A DNA stretch of 64,000 bases from Undibacterium parvum (GCF_003955735.1 NZ_CP034464.1:248001-312000), one strand, 5' to 3'. Shown: positions 26,253 through 37,406, counted from the first letter of the stretch. The notes: a model not told the origin generated them from the sequence alone. Numbers and translations: made by a program.

Positions 26253-26879
26253 TTACGCGTTTTCGACGATGATGCCTTCGATGATGTTCGCGACATCTTC
26301 ACAACGATCGGTGACGGTTTCCAGAATTTCGTAGATCGCTTTAAGTTTGATCAAATTACGCACATCCGGTTCATCACGGAACAGTTTAGACATGGCAGCA
26401 CGCATGACGTGATCGGCATCCGACTCGAGCCTGTCAATTTCTTCGCAGATTGCCAGAATCTCGCGCGAATTATCCATATTATGGAGCAACCCAACGGCCG
26501 CTTTTACCTTCTCGGCACAGGCCAAGCACAACTCAGCCAGACGCTTGGCTTCGGGTGTAATTTCACGAATATCGTAGAGTGAGATCGTTTGCGCAGCATC
26601 TTCCAGTAAATCGAGAATATCGTCCATGCGCGTAATGAGCTTATGAATATCATCTCTATCCAAAGGTGTGATGAAGGTTTTATGCAGCAACTCTATCGTA
26701 TTGTATGTGACAGTGTCTGCTTGTTTTTCTATACCCTCTATCGCATGAACCCGGATTTCCAAGTCGTCAAAATTGGTCATTAATGCGACCATCTCTTTCG
26801 ATCCTTTGACGCATAACTCAGCATGCTGATTAAATAGGTCAAAGAATTTACCCTCGGTGGGCATGAATCGTCCAAACAT
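26253..26879 (-). CDS. DUF47 / PhoU-like Pit accessory protein
   Basis: A 208-residue all-helical cytoplasmic protein with the DUF47 pattern: F-D-L-F-N-Q-H-A near the start, I-E-K-Q-A-D-T-V-T, P-L-D-R-D-D-I-H-K-L-I-T-R-M-D-D-I-L-D-L-L-E-D and R-L-E-S-D-A-D-H-V-M-R. Such proteins are encoded just upstream of PiT transporters and are thought to regulate them. The 102-bp gap to pit suggests co-transcription. Confidence 0.9.
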   Translation of the reverse strand: MFGRFMPTEGKFFDLFNQHAELCVKGSKEMVALMTNFDDLEIRVHAIEGIEKQADTVTYNTIELLHKTFITPLDRDDIHKLITRMDDILDLLEDAAQTISLYDIREITPEAKRLAELCLACAEKVKAAVGLLHNMDNSREILAICEEIDRLESDADHVMRAAMSKLFRDEPDVRNLIKLKAIYEILETVTDRCEDVANIIEGIIVENA

Positions 26880-27026
26880 TTTTTTCTCACTGAAAATAGA
26901 AAATTTCTAGAATTGATCCGAAAAGTACAAGGATCACCTGACTTCCCGGATACTGCTGTAAAACACTTACTACAATTACCAAACACTACAAAATAAAAAT
27001 GTTATGCGGGGCTCTTCTACACTCGA

Positions 27027-28414
27027 CTACTCAGAGTCACCATAGATAGACAAAGAACCCGTGTAATTATCAAACTTGGTATATTCACCCAAGAAGGTGA
27101 GGCGCACGCTACCGATAGGGCCATTACGCTGCTTACCAATAATAATTTCGGCAGTTCCTTTATCAGGTGAATCAGGGTTGTAGACCTGATCGCGATAAAT
27201 AAACAAAATAACGTCGGCATCTTGTTCAATCGCGCCGGATTCACGCAAATCTGACATCACCGGGCGCTTATTCGGGCGCTGCTCCAAAGAACGATTCAAC
27301 TGCGACAGCGCAATCACTGGGCACTGCAATTCTTTCGCTAAGCCTTTTAAGCTTCGGGAAATTTCAGAAATTTCTGTGGCACGATTCTCACCTTGGGTAT
27401 TACCCGACATCAACTGCAAGTAATCGATCACGATCAAACCGAGTTTGCCACATTGCCTGGCCAAACGACGGGAACGGGCACGTAATTCTATAGAACTGAG
27501 CGCAGGTGTCTCATCGATGTACAACTGGGCGTCATTCATTTTTTGTATTGCGTGTGTCAGGCGCGGCCAATCCTCATCAATCAAGCGACCGGTACGCAAC
27601 CGATGCTGATCCAAACGGCCAACCGAACCTAGCATACGCATGGCCAACTGGGCGCCGCCCATCTCCATCGAGAACACCGCCACGGGCAAGCCGCTTTCAA
27701 TTGCCACCGTCTCTGCGATATTGATAGAAAACGCCGTTTTTCCCATGGAAGGACGACCCGCAACGATGATCAAGTCACCAGGCTGCAAGCCCGAGGTCAT
27801 TTTATCGAGATCAGTAAAGCCAGTAGGCACACCGGTAATATCACTGGTGTGATCACGGTTATACAACTCATCAATACGTTCGACTACCTGGGTCAATAAG
27901 GGCTGAATCGCGTTAAAACCTTGGGCGCCACGCGAGCCCTCTTCGGCAATGGCAAAAATTTTTGACTCTGCCTCGTCCAGCATTTGCTTGACTTCTTTAC
28001 CCTGAGGATTGAAGGCTTGGCCAGCGATCTCATCAGACACCGTTATCAGCTTACGCAAGACCCCCCTATCCCGCACGATTTCGGCATAACGACGGATATT
28101 CGCTGCCGACGGCGTATTTTGCGCCAATGCGTTGAGGTAACTCAAACCGCCCGCATCCTCTGCTTTATTGATGGCAGTGAGCGCATCAAAGACGGTAATC
28201 ACATCGGCGGGGCGCGAAGCATTAATCAGCTTGACGATAGCCTGGAAAATAATGCGATGATCATAGCGATAAAAATCACCCTCATTAATAAAGTCGGCGA
28301 TTCTATCCCAGGCGGCGTTATCCAACAACAAGCCCCCAAAACAGATTGCTCTGATTCTATGGAGTGTGGCGGGATGCGAAGATTATCTAACTGCGGATCG
28401 GAAGGTGCTTTCAT
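27027..28414 (-). CDS. dnaB: Replicative DNA helicase DnaB, reading frame broken near codon 28
   Basis: DnaB is the essential hexameric 5'-3' helicase of the replication fork. The RecA-like domain is intact: Walker A G-R-P-S-M-G-K-T-A-F-S, D-Y-L-Q-L-M-S, and the L-R-E-S-G-A-I-E-Q-D-A-D end. The expected N-terminus M-K-A-P-S-D-P-Q-L-D-N-L-R-I-P-P-H-S-I-E-S-E-Q-S-V-L-G starts at 28414 but is in another frame. The frames meet at a C5 run at 28333-28337 (G5 in the sense strand), where one more G would restore L-G-G-L-L-L-D-N-A-A-W. A sequencing or assembly error in the homopolymer is the simplest reading. Confidence 0.93.
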
Positions 28415-28610
28415 GGCGCGCATTATACCTTTTTATTTGCCTTGAAAAGCAAGTGAAAGTGCGCCTGAACTAGCCTAATTTTCGAGAGAAGAAAGATGCG
28501 TCACAACAAAAAATTATGCAACACCTAATTGACAAATTACGGAAAAAATTAGCCGGATTTCCAACGCAAAAAAAAGCGTAGTCTATTGCGCGAAATCAAA
28601 AATAAAAATA

Positions 28611-28640
28611 AAAAAAGCCGGGAACACCCGGCTTTTTTTT
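28611..28640 (-). terminator. Intrinsic terminator after rplI
   Basis: AAAAAAGCCGGG-AACA-CCCGGCTTTTTT is a compact GC stem flanked by A and T runs, about 15 bp after the rplI stop. It separates the ribosomal operon from dnaB. Confidence 0.92.
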
Positions 28641-28654
28641 AAAGCAAGCGCTAA

Positions 28655-29107
28655 TTAAGCGTGTTCGCCCAATACTGCAACGATGACATCAACTACAACA
28701 TCAGTGTGCAATGCAACTGATACAGCGTGATCGCCAGCAGTCTTCAAAGGACCCAATGGCAAACGCACTTGAGATTTCTCAACTGCGAAACCTTGCTTAG
28801 TCAAAGCATCAGCGATGTCTGAATTGGTTACAGAACCAAACAAACGACCATCAACGCCAGACTTTTGCGAGATTTGAACTGTCAAACCACTCAATTTTTC
28901 GCCTTGTGCTTGCGCAGCGGCCAATTTAGCAGCTGCTGCTTTTTCCAACTCTGCGCGCTTCGCTTCGAATTCAGCGATTGCGGCTGCAGTTGCACGGCGA
29001 GCCATACGTTGTGGAATCAAAAAGTTACGTGCATAACCATCTTTAACACGAACTACATCACCCAGATTGCCGAGATTAACGACTTTATCCATCAAAATAA
29101 TTTGCAT
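28655..29107 (-). CDS. rplI: 50S ribosomal protein L9
   Basis: L9 binds 23S rRNA with its N-terminal domain and has a long connecting helix. The N-terminal motif [32 protein letters not shown] is diagnostic, and the 150-residue length is normal. It is the last gene of rpsF-priB-rpsR-rplI, 12 bp after rpsR. Confidence 0.98.
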   Translation of the reverse strand: MQIILMDKVVNLGNLGDVVRVKDGYARNFLIPQRMARRATAAAIAEFEAKRAELEKAAAAKLAAAQAQGEKLSGLTVQISQKSGVDGRLFGSVTNSDIADALTKQGFAVEKSQVRLPLGPLKTAGDHAVSVALHTDVVVDVIVAVLGEHA

Positions 29108-29119
29108 ATTCTTCTCCTA

Positions 29120-29404
29120 TTACGCTGTATGCAGATCAGTGTACGGCAGCAACGCGAGGTAGCGTGCACGCTTGATCGCTGTATCAACTTGACGTTGGTA
29201 CAAGGCTACAGTGCCAGTCAAACGTGCTGGCATGATTTTGCCGTTTTCTTGCACGAAGTCTTTCAGTGTATCGATGTCTTTATAATCAACTGCAGCTACG
29301 TGTCCTGCTGAAAAGCGGCAAAACTTCTTGCGCTTGAACAAAGGATTTTGTTGCTGACGCTTTTGCTTCAGTTTGCTTTTATCAAATTTTTTACCGAATG
29401 CCAT
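29120..29404 (-). CDS. rpsR: 30S ribosomal protein S18
   Basis: S18 pairs with S6 on the small-subunit platform. [24 protein letters not shown] and P-A-R-L-T-G-T are family hallmarks. At 94 residues it has the basic N-terminal extension usual in betaproteobacteria. It lies 9 bp after priB. Confidence 0.98.
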   Translation of the reverse strand: MAFGKKFDKSKLKQKRQQQNPLFKRKKFCRFSAGHVAAVDYKDIDTLKDFVQENGKIMPARLTGTVALYQRQVDTAIKRARYLALLPYTDLHTA

Positions 29405-29413
29405 TTTAGGCTC

Positions 29414-29728
29414 CTAATCTAGTAAAGGTGTCTCGAACTCATTTTCCTGAAAATCAGTGATATGAAAAACGAGACTTTTGCTGTTGCGATTTTTACGCGC
29501 TAAAAAACCCGTGAATAACATCGTGACTCCCAATTGTATTTCCAGGAATCGCTTAGAAATCGTACCTGCAGCGATTGCAGTGATTTCAAATTCAACCTGG
29601 CGCTGGGTGCTCGCCTGTTCTTGCTTAGAGTAATGCATCAGTACTGCAGTTGCTATCGGAATTCCGGCTGGTGTATAACGCAGCGCTGATTTTTCTGCAA
29701 TGCTAGCGACGACTTTAAGCTCATTCAC
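29414..29728 (-). CDS. priB: Primosomal replication protein N (PriB)
   Basis: PriB is a single-OB-fold ssDNA-binding protein that helps PriA restart stalled forks. The 104-residue ORF begins with a GTG codon (N-E-L-K-V-V-A-S-I-A) and shows R-Y-T-P-A-G-I-P-I-A-T-A-V-L-M-H-Y and F-E-I-T-A-I-A-A-G. Its place between rpsF and rpsR is the standard one. Confidence 0.95.
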   Translation of the reverse strand: MNELKVVASIAEKSALRYTPAGIPIATAVLMHYSKQEQASTQRQVEFEITAIAAGTISKRFLEIQLGVTMLFTGFLARKNRNSKSLVFHITDFQENEFETPLLD

Positions 29729-29757
29729 AAATAATTACGCGTCCTTCGTTAAAACTA

Positions 29758-30126
29758 TTAAGCTGCAGGTGCTTCAACGCGTTGCGTCTTAGCTGCATCT
29801 TCTTTCTGAACTGCTTTCATCATTGGAGATGGCGCTGTTTCAGCTTTTTTCAGTTTAACTGTGAGGTGACGCAGAACGGCATCGTTAAATTTGAATGCTG
29901 TTTCCAACTCAAGCAAAGTCTCAGCATCGCACTCTATGTTCATGCAAACATAGTGAGCTTTAGCCAATTTTTGAACGACGTAAGCCAGTTGACGGCGACC
30001 CCAGTCTTCCACGCGATGGATTTGACCACCACGTGTAGTAACGCTAGCTTTGTAGCGTTCGATCATTGCAGGCACTTGCTCGCTTTGATCAGGGTGTACG
30101 ATAAATACTATTTCATAATGACGCAT
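29758..30126 (-). CDS. rpsF: 30S ribosomal protein S6
   Basis: S6 is a small-subunit platform protein. I chose the ATG at 30124-30126 because [18 protein letters not shown] starts there, preceded by AAGGAG. Other landmarks are [13 protein letters not shown] and [10 protein letters not shown]. The tail is low complexity (122 residues in all). It heads the operon. Confidence 0.98.
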   Translation of the reverse strand: MRHYEIVFIVHPDQSEQVPAMIERYKASVTTRGGQIHRVEDWGRRQLAYVVQKLAKAHYVCMNIECDAETLLELETAFKFNDAVLRHLTVKLKKAETAPSPMMKAVQKEDAAKTQRVEAPAA

Positions 30127-30155
30127 ATATTCTCCTTGTGGACAATAAAAAGATG

Positions 30156-30183
30156 CCCGCCTCGGCGTCAAGACGAGTGCGGG
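30156..30183 (-). promoter_or_regulatory. Stem-loop in the rpsF leader, candidate S6:S18 autoregulatory site
   Basis: On the minus strand CCCGC-A-CTCG and CGAG-GCGGG pair around a 9-nt loop with a single bulged A, between the rpsF promoter and its ATG. rpsF leaders in several phyla carry a hairpin bound by S6:S18; I cannot confirm the conserved bases of that motif here. Confidence 0.45.
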
Positions 30184-30199
30184 AAGAGGAAAGCCGACA

Positions 30200-30228
30200 A
30201 TAGTAACCGATTTTCAAGCTTTGCACAA
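30200..30228 (-). promoter_or_regulatory. Sigma-70-type promoter of the rpsF operon
   Basis: On the minus strand TTGTGC (30223-30228) and TACTAT (30200-30205) are separated by 17 bp. The start of transcription would fall just before the leader hairpin. Confidence 0.6.
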
Positions 30229-30335
30229 TTAGTTCTAGGAGCAAAAGCGACTCGGTTGCCGCGTGCACAAATGAAATAGCAGTCAAATCACTTATTCCAT
30301 ATTTTTTGCAGGTTTTCCTTGCATAAGTGACTTCA

Positions 30336-30351
30336 CTGTATAAAAATACAG
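30336..30351 (+). promoter_or_regulatory. LexA operator 1 (SOS box)
   Basis: CTGTATAAAAATACAG is a perfect CTG-N10-CAG palindrome, 36 bp before the lexA ATG. It fits the beta/gamma-proteobacterial LexA box. Confidence 0.93.
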
Positions 30352-30352
30352 T

Positions 30353-30368
30353 CTGCATATACATACAG
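30353..30368 (+). promoter_or_regulatory. LexA operator 2 (SOS box)
   Basis: CTGCATATACATACAG, a second CTG-N10-CAG site, starts one base after the first. Two adjacent boxes are also seen upstream of lexA in E. coli and would give tight autoregulation. Confidence 0.88.
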
Positions 30369-30386
30369 CTAATTGAAAGAACCACC

Positions 30387-31043
30387 ATGCTGAAACTGAC
30401 CGCCCGCCAAGAGCAGATTCTCAACCTGATCAAGGATGCCATACAAAACACAGGCTTCCCCCCAACCCGCGCAGAAATCGCAACAGAACTTGGATTTCGC
30501 TCGACCAATGCGGCCGAAGAACACTTGCAGGCACTGGCGCGCAAAGGCGTCATCGAAATCGCAGCCGGTACCTCGCGCGGCATACGCCTATTAGAATCCG
30601 AGTTATCCAGCCACATGCCAGGAATACAAATGGCATTGCCGCATCCTGCGCTGATGCAATTGAGCTTACCCTTGGTTGGCAGAGTAGCTGCAGGGTCACC
30701 CATCCTAGCGACCGAACATGTAGAGGCCACCTATAACGTGGATCCTGCACTGTTTTCTGCCAAACCGGATTTTCTACTAAAAGTACGCGGTCTGTCGATG
30801 CGTGACGCTGGCATTTTGGATGGCGATCTATTGGCAGTAAAAAAATCTGATACGGCGCGTAACGGACAAATCGTAGTTGCGAGACTAGGCGACGATGTGA
30901 CAGTAAAACGCTACAAAAAAACCAGCGCCGGCATAGAATTAATCCCAGAAAATCCAGACTATCCAATTATCAAAGTGAGCGACACCGAAACCGACTTCTC
31001 ACTCGAAGGATTGGCGGTTGGCTTATTACGCAGCTGGTCGTAA
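30387..31043 (+). CDS. lexA: LexA repressor
   Basis: LexA represses SOS genes and cleaves itself when bound to RecA-ssDNA. The ATG at 30387 begins [15 protein letters not shown], followed by the winged helix ([21 protein letters not shown]). The cleavage site A-A-G-S-P, the catalytic Ser in G-L-S-M-R-D-A-G-I and the Lys in V-T-V-K-R-Y are present. The 218-residue length is normal. The paired LexA boxes show autorepression. Confidence 0.98.
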   Translation: MLKLTARQEQILNLIKDAIQNTGFPPTRAEIATELGFRSTNAAEEHLQALARKGVIEIAAGTSRGIRLLESELSSHMPGIQMALPHPALMQLSLPLVGRVAAGSPILATEHVEATYNVDPALFSAKPDFLLKVRGLSMRDAGILDGDLLAVKKSDTARNGQIVVARLGDDVTVKRYKKTSAGIELIPENPDYPIIKVSDTETDFSLEGLAVGLLRSWS

Positions 31044-31060
31044 CAAGCAAGGCGCCAAGA

Positions 31061-31116
31061 CGCAGTATCCATGCGGCTTCCAGCCTAGCTTGCCTGGAAG
31101 CCGCATGGATACTGCG
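31061..31116. repeat. Palindromic repeat with perfect 23-bp arms after lexA
   Basis: 31061-31083 and 31094-31116 are exact reverse complements (arm begins CGCAGTATCCATGCGG) around a 10-nt loop. It shares the CCATGCGG/CCGCATGGATA core with the repeats at 47733 and 50217. Confidence 0.9.
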
Positions 31117-31169
31117 CGCTGAGCATGGCTGTTTAAAAATCGCCAGCCACCAAATAGAAGCATGCCCAT

Positions 31170-31205
31170 AAAAAAACGCCCGAGAATTTATCGGGCGTTT
31201 TTTTA
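31170..31205. terminator. Bidirectional terminator between lexA and lon
   Basis: AAAAAACGCCCGA and TCGGGCGTTTTTT pair around a short AT loop. It lies between two convergent genes, so it can serve both. Confidence 0.92.
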
Positions 31206-31247
31206 AATTGATGCCAGCTGCAATAAAGCAACTGGCCCAACATCACA

Positions 31248-33656
31248 TCAGTGTTTAATGGCCGAAGCCTCGATCGCCGCATCTGGTTTCGCAGTCGCAG
31301 CAAGTGCGACATCCTCATCCGTCAAGGCAACAGGTTGACGCTCCAAGGCAATTTCCAAGACTTTATCAATCCAACGCACCGGGATAATTTCCAGTTTATT
31401 TTTAACGTTGTCCGGAATATCGGTCAAATCTTTCGCATTTTCCTCAGGTATTAGCACTGTCTTGATGCCGCCGCGATGCGCTGCCAGTAACTTCTCTTTT
31501 AGCCCACCAATAGGCAAAACTTCACCTCTCAGGGTAATTTCACCCGTCATCGCCACATCAGCCCGTACTGGTATGCCTGTAAAGATAGAGACCAAAGCGG
31601 TAGTCATAGCTATACCCGCTGAAGGACCATCCTTCGGCGTTGCACCTTCGGGAACGTGGATATGGATATCACTCTTCTCAAACACGTCGGCTTTAATACC
31701 CAGGCGCTTAGCACGGCTACGCACCACCGTGCGAGCAGCCTCGATCGACTCTTTCATGACATCACCCAATGTACCGGTGCGTATCACGCCGCCCTTACCA
31801 GGCATCGCTACCGCCTCTATGGTCAATAAATCGCCACCAACCTCAGTCCACGCCAAGCCAACCACTTGACCGACCTGATTATCTTTGACCGCCACCCCGA
31901 AATCATAACGACGCACACCGAGGTATTTGTCGATATTTTTCGAATTGATAGTCGCCTTCTTTTCGGTCTTTTTGAGCAGCAACATCTTCACGACCTTGCG
32001 GCAGATCTTGGAGATTTCGCGCTCTAGCGAACGCACGCCAGCTTCACGCGTGTAATAACGAATGATGTCGCGGATCGCTGTTTCTGCGATCGTAATCTCT
32101 TCTTCCTTCAAACCGTTATTTTTGATCTGCTTAGGCAATAAATAACGCTGCGCGATACTGGTCTTTTCATCCTCAGTGTAACCGGACAAACGTATCACTT
32201 CCATCCTATCCAATAAAGCCGCAGGAATATTGTAAGAGTTGGACGTAGCCACAAACATCACATCTGACAAATCAAAATCGACCTCGATGTAATGATCCGA
32301 GAAAGTATGATTCTGCTCAGGATCCAAGACCTCCAACAAAGCGGAGGATGGATCACCGCGGAAATCAGCCCCCATCTTATCGACTTCATCGAGCAAGAAT
32401 AAAGGATTGCGCACCCCGACCTTCGCCAAGCTTTGTAAAATTTTGCCTGGCATAGAGCCGATATAGGTGCGGCGATGTCCACGGATCTCGGCCTCATCTC
32501 TAACGCCACCTAACGCCATACGCACGAATTTACGATTGGTAGCACGGGCAATAGATTGCCCCAAAGAAGTTTTACCGACACCTGGAGGGCCGACGAAACA
32601 AAGTATCGGTGCTTTTAACTTGTCGACGCGCTGTTGTACGGCGAGATACTCCAAGATGCGTTCTTTAACCTTATCCAGACCGTAATGATCGTCTTCCAAT
32701 ACTTTTTCAGCATTGGTTAAATCATTGTTCACCTTCGATTTTTTCTTCCAAGGCAAATTCACGACGGTGTCTATGTAGTTACGCACCACGGTCGCTTCAG
32801 CCGACATGGGCGACATCATTTTGAGTTTTTTCAACTCATTCATCGCCTTATCGCGCGCCTCTTTAGGCATTTTCGCAGCAACAATTTTTTTCTCGAGTTC
32901 ATCAATATCCGCGCCCTCTTCGCCTTCGCCCAGCTCTTTTTGAATCGCCTTTACTTGCTCATTCAAATAGTACTCACGCTGCGACTTTTCCATCTGGCGC
33001 TTAACACGCCCACGGATGCGCTTCTCGACCTGCAAGATATCTAGCTCGCCCTCCAACTGCCCCAGCAAATGCTCAAGACGTTTTGCGACACTGAAGATCT
33101 CCAGTATCACTTGCTTCTGCTCTAGCTTCAAAGGCAGATGCGCCGCAATGGTATCGCCTAAGCGCCCAGCATCGTCAATCCCGGACAAAGATGCCAGAAT
33201 TTCAGGAGGAATTTTTTTGTTTAATTTAACGTATTGATCGAATTGCTGGACTATAGCCCGGCGCATTCCTTCGATTTCGCTATCATCGCCAACTTCGGTT
33301 TCAACCGGTGTTAAATCCGCGGTAAAGTGCGATTCGGTCTCTGTGATTTTATGAATCCGCGCACGTTGCACGCCTTCAACCAGTACTTTTACTGTGCCGT
33401 CTGGCAATTTCAACATTTGCAGAATATTGGCAATACAACCAATTTCATAAATATCATCAGCAGAAGGTTCATCTTTGGCTGCGGCCTTTTGCGCCGCAAG
33501 CATGATACTCTTACCTTGCTCCATTGCAGCTTCTAAAGCCTTAATCGACTTAGGGCGACCAACAAAGAGGGGAATGACCATATGCGGAAACACGACAACG
33601 TCGCGTAAAGGCAATAGGGGCAATTCAGTTCGTTCTGTAATTATGGAAGTTGTCAT
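31248..33656 (-). CDS. lon: ATP-dependent protease Lon
   Basis: Lon is a hexameric AAA+ protease that degrades misfolded and regulatory proteins. The substrate-binding domain starts [20 protein letters not shown]. Walker A is [10 protein letters not shown], Walker B is [10 protein letters not shown], and the catalytic Ser is in [11 protein letters not shown] with the Lys in [10 protein letters not shown]. The length of 802 residues is normal. It follows clpX in the same direction but after a terminator. Confidence 0.98.
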   Translation of the reverse strand: MTTSIITERTELPLLPLRDVVVFPHMVIPLFVGRPKSIKALEAAMEQGKSIMLAAQKAAAKDEPSADDIYEIGCIANILQMLKLPDGTVKVLVEGVQRARIHKITETESHFTADLTPVETEVGDDSEIEGMRRAIVQQFDQYVKLNKKIPPEILASLSGIDDAGRLGDTIAAHLPLKLEQKQVILEIFSVAKRLEHLLGQLEGELDILQVEKRIRGRVKRQMEKSQREYYLNEQVKAIQKELGEGEEGADIDELEKKIVAAKMPKEARDKAMNELKKLKMMSPMSAEATVVRNYIDTVVNLPWKKKSKVNNDLTNAEKVLEDDHYGLDKVKERILEYLAVQQRVDKLKAPILCFVGPPGVGKTSLGQSIARATNRKFVRMALGGVRDEAEIRGHRRTYIGSMPGKILQSLAKVGVRNPLFLLDEVDKMGADFRGDPSSALLEVLDPEQNHTFSDHYIEVDFDLSDVMFVATSNSYNIPAALLDRMEVIRLSGYTEDEKTSIAQRYLLPKQIKNNGLKEEEITIAETAIRDIIRYYTREAGVRSLEREISKICRKVVKMLLLKKTEKKATINSKNIDKYLGVRRYDFGVAVKDNQVGQVVGLAWTEVGGDLLTIEAVAMPGKGGVIRTGTLGDVMKESIEAARTVVRSRAKRLGIKADVFEKSDIHIHVPEGATPKDGPSAGIAMTTALVSIFTGIPVRADVAMTGEITLRGEVLPIGGLKEKLLAAHRGGIKTVLIPEENAKDLTDIPDNVKNKLEIIPVRWIDKVLEIALERQPVALTDEDVALAATAKPDAAIEASAIKH

Positions 33657-33734
33657 GGCGCACCTTTTTCAAAATTTCTAACAGTTAGATTGGCGCACTA
33701 GGCCAAAACACAAGCCCGTCATCCAAAAAACAAT

Positions 33735-33773
33735 AAAAAAAGCCACGCAGAGAGGGCTCCGTGCAGCTTTTTT
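33735..33773 (-). terminator. Probable terminator after clpX
   Basis: AAAAAAGC and GCTTTTTT flank an imperfect GC-rich stem (CACG / CGTG). It sits between clpX and lon, about 90 bp after the clpX stop. Confidence 0.65.
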
Positions 33774-33864
33774 CAATTGAAGCCTGAATTTTATTATTTA
33801 AACAAATTGTACCGCTAATTTAATTTGGCGGCCGGCAAAAAATTTACGGCTTCATATTTCACAA

Positions 33865-35136
33865 TTAAGATTTAGCACCAGAAACTTTTGGTTGCTCATC
33901 ATAAATCAATAGCGGCTTAGCGCCGTTTGCAATGGTGTTTTCATCAATCACCACCTTAACGACATTTTGCTCGTTTGGCAATTCGTACATAATATCAAGG
34001 AGAGCATGCTCGAGAATAGAGCGCAGACCACGCGCGCCGGTCTTACGCGCAATGGCTTTTTTGGCGATCGCTTGCAATGCCGCAGGGCGGATCTCCAACT
34101 CTGCGCCCTCCATTTCCAATAATTTTGAATATTGCTTAATTAAGGCATTTTTTGGCTCAAGCAAAATCTGGATAAGTGCAGCTTCATCCAATTCATTGAG
34201 CGTTGCGATCACAGGAAGGCGACCGACCAACTCAGGAATTAAACCAAACTTAATCAAATCTTGCGGCTCAGCATCCTGCATGATTTGACTGGCACTCTTT
34301 TCCGTTTGACTCTTCACACTTGCAGAGAAGCCGATACTACTGCGCTCAGAGCGATCAGAGATAACCTTGGCCAAGCCGTCAAAGGCACCACCGCAAATGA
34401 ACATGATGTTGGTCGTATCAATTTGTATAAAATCCTGATTTGGATGCTTACGCCCGCCTTGCGGTGGCACAGACGCCATCGTACCCTCAATCAACTTCAG
34501 CAAAGCTTGCTGTACGCCCTCACCAGAAACGTCACGGGTAATAGAAGGATTATCAGATTTACGTGAAATTTTATCGATTTCATCAATATAGACTATACCC
34601 TTTTGCGCACGCTCCACTTCATAATTGCAATTTTGTAGCAATTTTTGAATGATATTCTCTACGTCTTCACCGACATAACCAGCTTCTGTCAAGGTGGTTG
34701 CATCCGCGATCACGAACGGCACATTCAGCATGCGCGCTAAGGTCTGGGCCAATAAGGTTTTACCAGATCCAGTCGGGCCAACTAATAAAATATTACTCTT
34801 TGACAGCTCAACATCATCTTTTTTGCCTAGATGTTTGAGGCGCTTGTAATGGTTATATACCGCCACTGCCAGAATTTTTTTCGCATTAGTTTGCCCGATC
34901 ACATACTGATCAAGCAATCCCGTAATTTCAGATGGCGTAGGTAATTCGGTCTTGGCACTGGCAATCGTATCGAGGCTACTGATCTCATCAGTAATGATGT
35001 CATTGCAAAGATCGATGCATTCATCGCAAATAAATACAGATGGCCCAGCAATCAGTTTTTTAACCTCATGTTGGCTCTTGCCACAAAATGAGCAATAAAG
35101 CAGTTTTTCGCCAGTGGAGGATTTTTTATCGGGCAT
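33865..35136 (-). CDS. clpX: ClpX, ATPase subunit of ClpXP
   Basis: ClpX unfolds tagged substrates and feeds them to ClpP. The N-terminal zinc-binding domain ([18 protein letters not shown]) is complete. Walker A is [10 protein letters not shown], and the ClpP-binding loop I-G-F (S-S-I-G-F-S-A) is present near residue 270. The sensor 2 region [10 protein letters not shown] also matches. The length is 423. Confidence 0.98.
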   Translation of the reverse strand: MPDKKSSTGEKLLYCSFCGKSQHEVKKLIAGPSVFICDECIDLCNDIITDEISSLDTIASAKTELPTPSEITGLLDQYVIGQTNAKKILAVAVYNHYKRLKHLGKKDDVELSKSNILLVGPTGSGKTLLAQTLARMLNVPFVIADATTLTEAGYVGEDVENIIQKLLQNCNYEVERAQKGIVYIDEIDKISRKSDNPSITRDVSGEGVQQALLKLIEGTMASVPPQGGRKHPNQDFIQIDTTNIMFICGGAFDGLAKVISDRSERSSIGFSASVKSQTEKSASQIMQDAEPQDLIKFGLIPELVGRLPVIATLNELDEAALIQILLEPKNALIKQYSKLLEMEGAELEIRPAALQAIAKKAIARKTGARGLRSILEHALLDIMYELPNEQNVVKVVIDENTIANGAKPLLIYDEQPKVSGAKS

Positions 35137-35247
35137 GGTGCGGAATATTATTTAACGGAGTGGATGTAATATTACCTGCAAATTCATGATTCGTCATGAA
35201 GAGATACAGGCATCGTTGCGATGGTCGACTAATTATAGGGCGGAATA

Positions 35248-35283
35248 GAAAAACGCCCGCAACTCAAAGATGCGGGCGTTTTT
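35248..35283 (-). terminator. Terminator between clpP and clpX
   Basis: AAAAACGCCCGCA and TGCGGGCGTTTTT pair around an 8-nt loop, 16 bp after the clpP stop. It suggests clpX also has its own promoter. Confidence 0.9.
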
Positions 35284-35298
35284 GGATATTTCAATTCA

Positions 35299-35925
35299 TC
35301 AAGAACGATGAGTCAATACTTTATCGATCAAACCATATTCTGCAGCAGACTCTGCAGACATAAAGTTATCGCGCTCAGTATCTTTAGCAATCTGCTCTAT
35401 GGTCTGGCCAGTTTTTTCAGCCAAAATACCATTCAGACGTTCACGCAAATACAAAATTTCTCGTGCTTGTATCTCAATATCCGTCGCCTGTCCCTGTGCG
35501 CCACCGGAAGGCTGATGAATCATGATGCGCGAATTTGGCAGGGAAAAACGCTTCCCCTTGGTGCCTGCGGCGAGCAAAAAAGCTCCCATAGAGGCGGCCA
35601 AACCAGTACACAAGGTTGACACGTCTGGCTTAATGAATTGCATGGTATCAAAAATCGCCATACCAGCCGAAACGGAACCGCCTGGTGAGTTAATGTAGAA
35701 AGAAATATCCTTATCAGGATTTTCGCTCTCCAAAAACAACATCTGAGCAACGATCAAATTTGCGGCATGGTCATTGACAGGACCAACCAAAAAAATCACA
35801 CGTTCTTTAAGCAAGCGGGAATAAATATCGTAAGAACGCTCCCCACGACCACTTTGCTCCACCACCATTGGCACCATTCCTAGCATATTGGTGTCCAACG
35901 CAGAATTACGGATGATACCTGTCAT
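35299..35925 (-). CDS. clpP: ClpP, proteolytic subunit of Clp proteases
   Basis: ClpP forms a double heptamer serine protease. The start [21 protein letters not shown] is typical. The catalytic Ser is in G-L-A-A-S-M-G-A-F, the His in M-I-H-Q-P-S-G-G, and the Asp in D-T-E-R-D-N. The length is 208. It is downstream of tig by 16 bp. Confidence 0.98.
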   Translation of the reverse strand: MTGIIRNSALDTNMLGMVPMVVEQSGRGERSYDIYSRLLKERVIFLVGPVNDHAANLIVAQMLFLESENPDKDISFYINSPGGSVSAGMAIFDTMQFIKPDVSTLCTGLAASMGAFLLAAGTKGKRFSLPNSRIMIHQPSGGAQGQATDIEIQAREILYLRERLNGILAEKTGQTIEQIAKDTERDNFMSAESAAEYGLIDKVLTHRS

Positions 35926-35941
35926 GTGATTTCCTTATTAA

Positions 35942-37291
35942 TTACGCTTGGTTATTACTACCCATTAACTCATCAAAAGGCAGAACTTTCTCTGTCACTT
36001 TCGATTTACCAAGTACATAAGTAACGACGTTTTCTTCCAACACAAGGGCTTCAACTTCAGCTAAACGACTACGATCACTGAAATAGTATTTAACCACTTG
36101 CTGTGGATCTTCATAGCTTTGCGCGAAATCTTCTACTTGCGCTTTAATTTGCTCAGGAGTCGCTTGTAAGTTGTTTGACTTAACCAATTCCGCCAAGATC
36201 AAACCTAAACGCACGCGACGCTCTGCCTGAGCAGTAAACAATTCTGGCGGAAATGGAACATCTTTCACATTCATGCCACGTTGTGCCATGTCTTGGCGTG
36301 TCATTTCAGCCAAACGTTGGCCATCTTGCTCAACTAATGATTTCGGCACATCAAATTCAACCGCTTTAACCAAAGTATCCATCACGCTGTCTTTAGTCTT
36401 CGCTTTCACGCGACCTTTAACTTCACGCTCCAGATTTTCTTTGATGTCAGTACGCATCTTGACCAGGTCACCATCTTCAACGCCCAAGGTTTTCGCGAAT
36501 TCTGCGTCAACTTCTGGCAGATGTGCCCATTCCAATTGCTTTAGGGTGATAGTGAATTCTGCAGTTTTACCTGCAACATCCTTGCCATGGTAATCTTCAG
36601 GAAATGACAGCGGGAAAGTTTTACTAGAACCAACAGCCAAACCGATAGTTGCAGTTTCGAACTCAGGCAACATGCGACCTTCGCCCAGCACAAACACGAA
36701 GGCTTCTGCTTTACCGCCAGCAAACTCAACACCATCGAGCGTTCCGACGAAATCTACCGTAGCGCGATCGCCTGTTTTTGCAGTCAAATCACTACCACCA
36801 TCGCCGTGCTCGCCTTGCTCACCTTTTACGTGATAATGCACACGTTGTTTGCGCAAGATATCTATCGTTTTATCGATTTCGGCGTCGGACACTTCCGTTT
36901 TAACTTGTTCTACTTCGGCTGCGGACAAATCACCAACCGTGAATTCTGGGTATACTTCAAACGTAGCTTCAAAAGCCAAAGTACCTTCAACTGCTGCCTC
37001 GCCTGATTTAGGCTCTATCCGTGGATAACCAGCGACACGCAATTTATTCTCATTAGCCGCTGCGCTAAACGCTTGACCAACTTTATCATTGAGCACTTCA
37101 GTTTCGAGTTGGTAACCGTATTGAGCGGCAACCATTTTCATAGGCACTTTTCCAGGACGGAAACCAGGCGCCTTCGCGGTACGCGCACGCACTTTCAAAC
37201 GCTTCTCGACTTCAGATTGCACTTCTGCAATAGGAAAAGAGATAGTAAGGCGGCGTTCCAATTTATCTAAAGTTTCGACTGCAATTGCCAT
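35942..37291 (-). CDS. tig: Trigger factor
   Basis: Trigger factor is a ribosome-bound chaperone and prolyl isomerase. The ATG at 37289-37291 starts [15 protein letters not shown], and the ribosome-binding motif G-F-R-P-G-K-V-P is near residue 44. The FKBP domain shows [20 protein letters not shown]. The helical C-terminal domain is complete (449 residues). A longer frame upstream runs into the tRNA gene and is not used. Confidence 0.97.
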   Translation of the reverse strand: MAIAVETLDKLERRLTISFPIAEVQSEVEKRLKVRARTAKAPGFRPGKVPMKMVAAQYGYQLETEVLNDKVGQAFSAAANENKLRVAGYPRIEPKSGEAAVEGTLAFEATFEVYPEFTVGDLSAAEVEQVKTEVSDAEIDKTIDILRKQRVHYHVKGEQGEHGDGGSDLTAKTGDRATVDFVGTLDGVEFAGGKAEAFVFVLGEGRMLPEFETATIGLAVGSSKTFPLSFPEDYHGKDVAGKTAEFTITLKQLEWAHLPEVDAEFAKTLGVEDGDLVKMRTDIKENLEREVKGRVKAKTKDSVMDTLVKAVEFDVPKSLVEQDGQRLAEMTRQDMAQRGMNVKDVPFPPELFTAQAERRVRLGLILAELVKSNNLQATPEQIKAQVEDFAQSYEDPQQVVKYYFSDRSRLAEVEALVLEENVVTYVLGKSKVTEKVLPFDELMGSNNQA

Positions 37292-37319
37292 GAAAATCGT
37301 CCAAATAAAAAAAATTCTG

Positions 37320-37406
37320 TGGTGCGAGAAGGGGGACTCGAACCCCCACACCATTTCTGGCGCCAGGACCTAAACCTGGTGCGTCTACCAATTTCGCCAT
37401 CCTCGC
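37320..37406 (-). tRNA. tRNA-Leu (anticodon UAG)
   Basis: The minus strand folds as a class II tRNA: a GCGAGGA acceptor arm paired with TTCTCGC plus an A discriminator and an encoded CCA. The D-arm contains T-G-G-T-A-G-A. The anticodon stem CCAGG/CCTGG encloses TTTAGGT (anticodon TAG, reads CUA and other CUN codons). A long variable arm and the T-arm GGGGGTTCGAGTCCCCC complete it. The length is 87 nt. It lies just upstream of tig, as in many relatives. Confidence 0.96.

Noticed and set aside
37292..37354. 21-codon upstream extension of trigger factor
   Set aside because: It runs into the tRNA-Leu gene, and the conserved Tig N-terminus begins at 37291.
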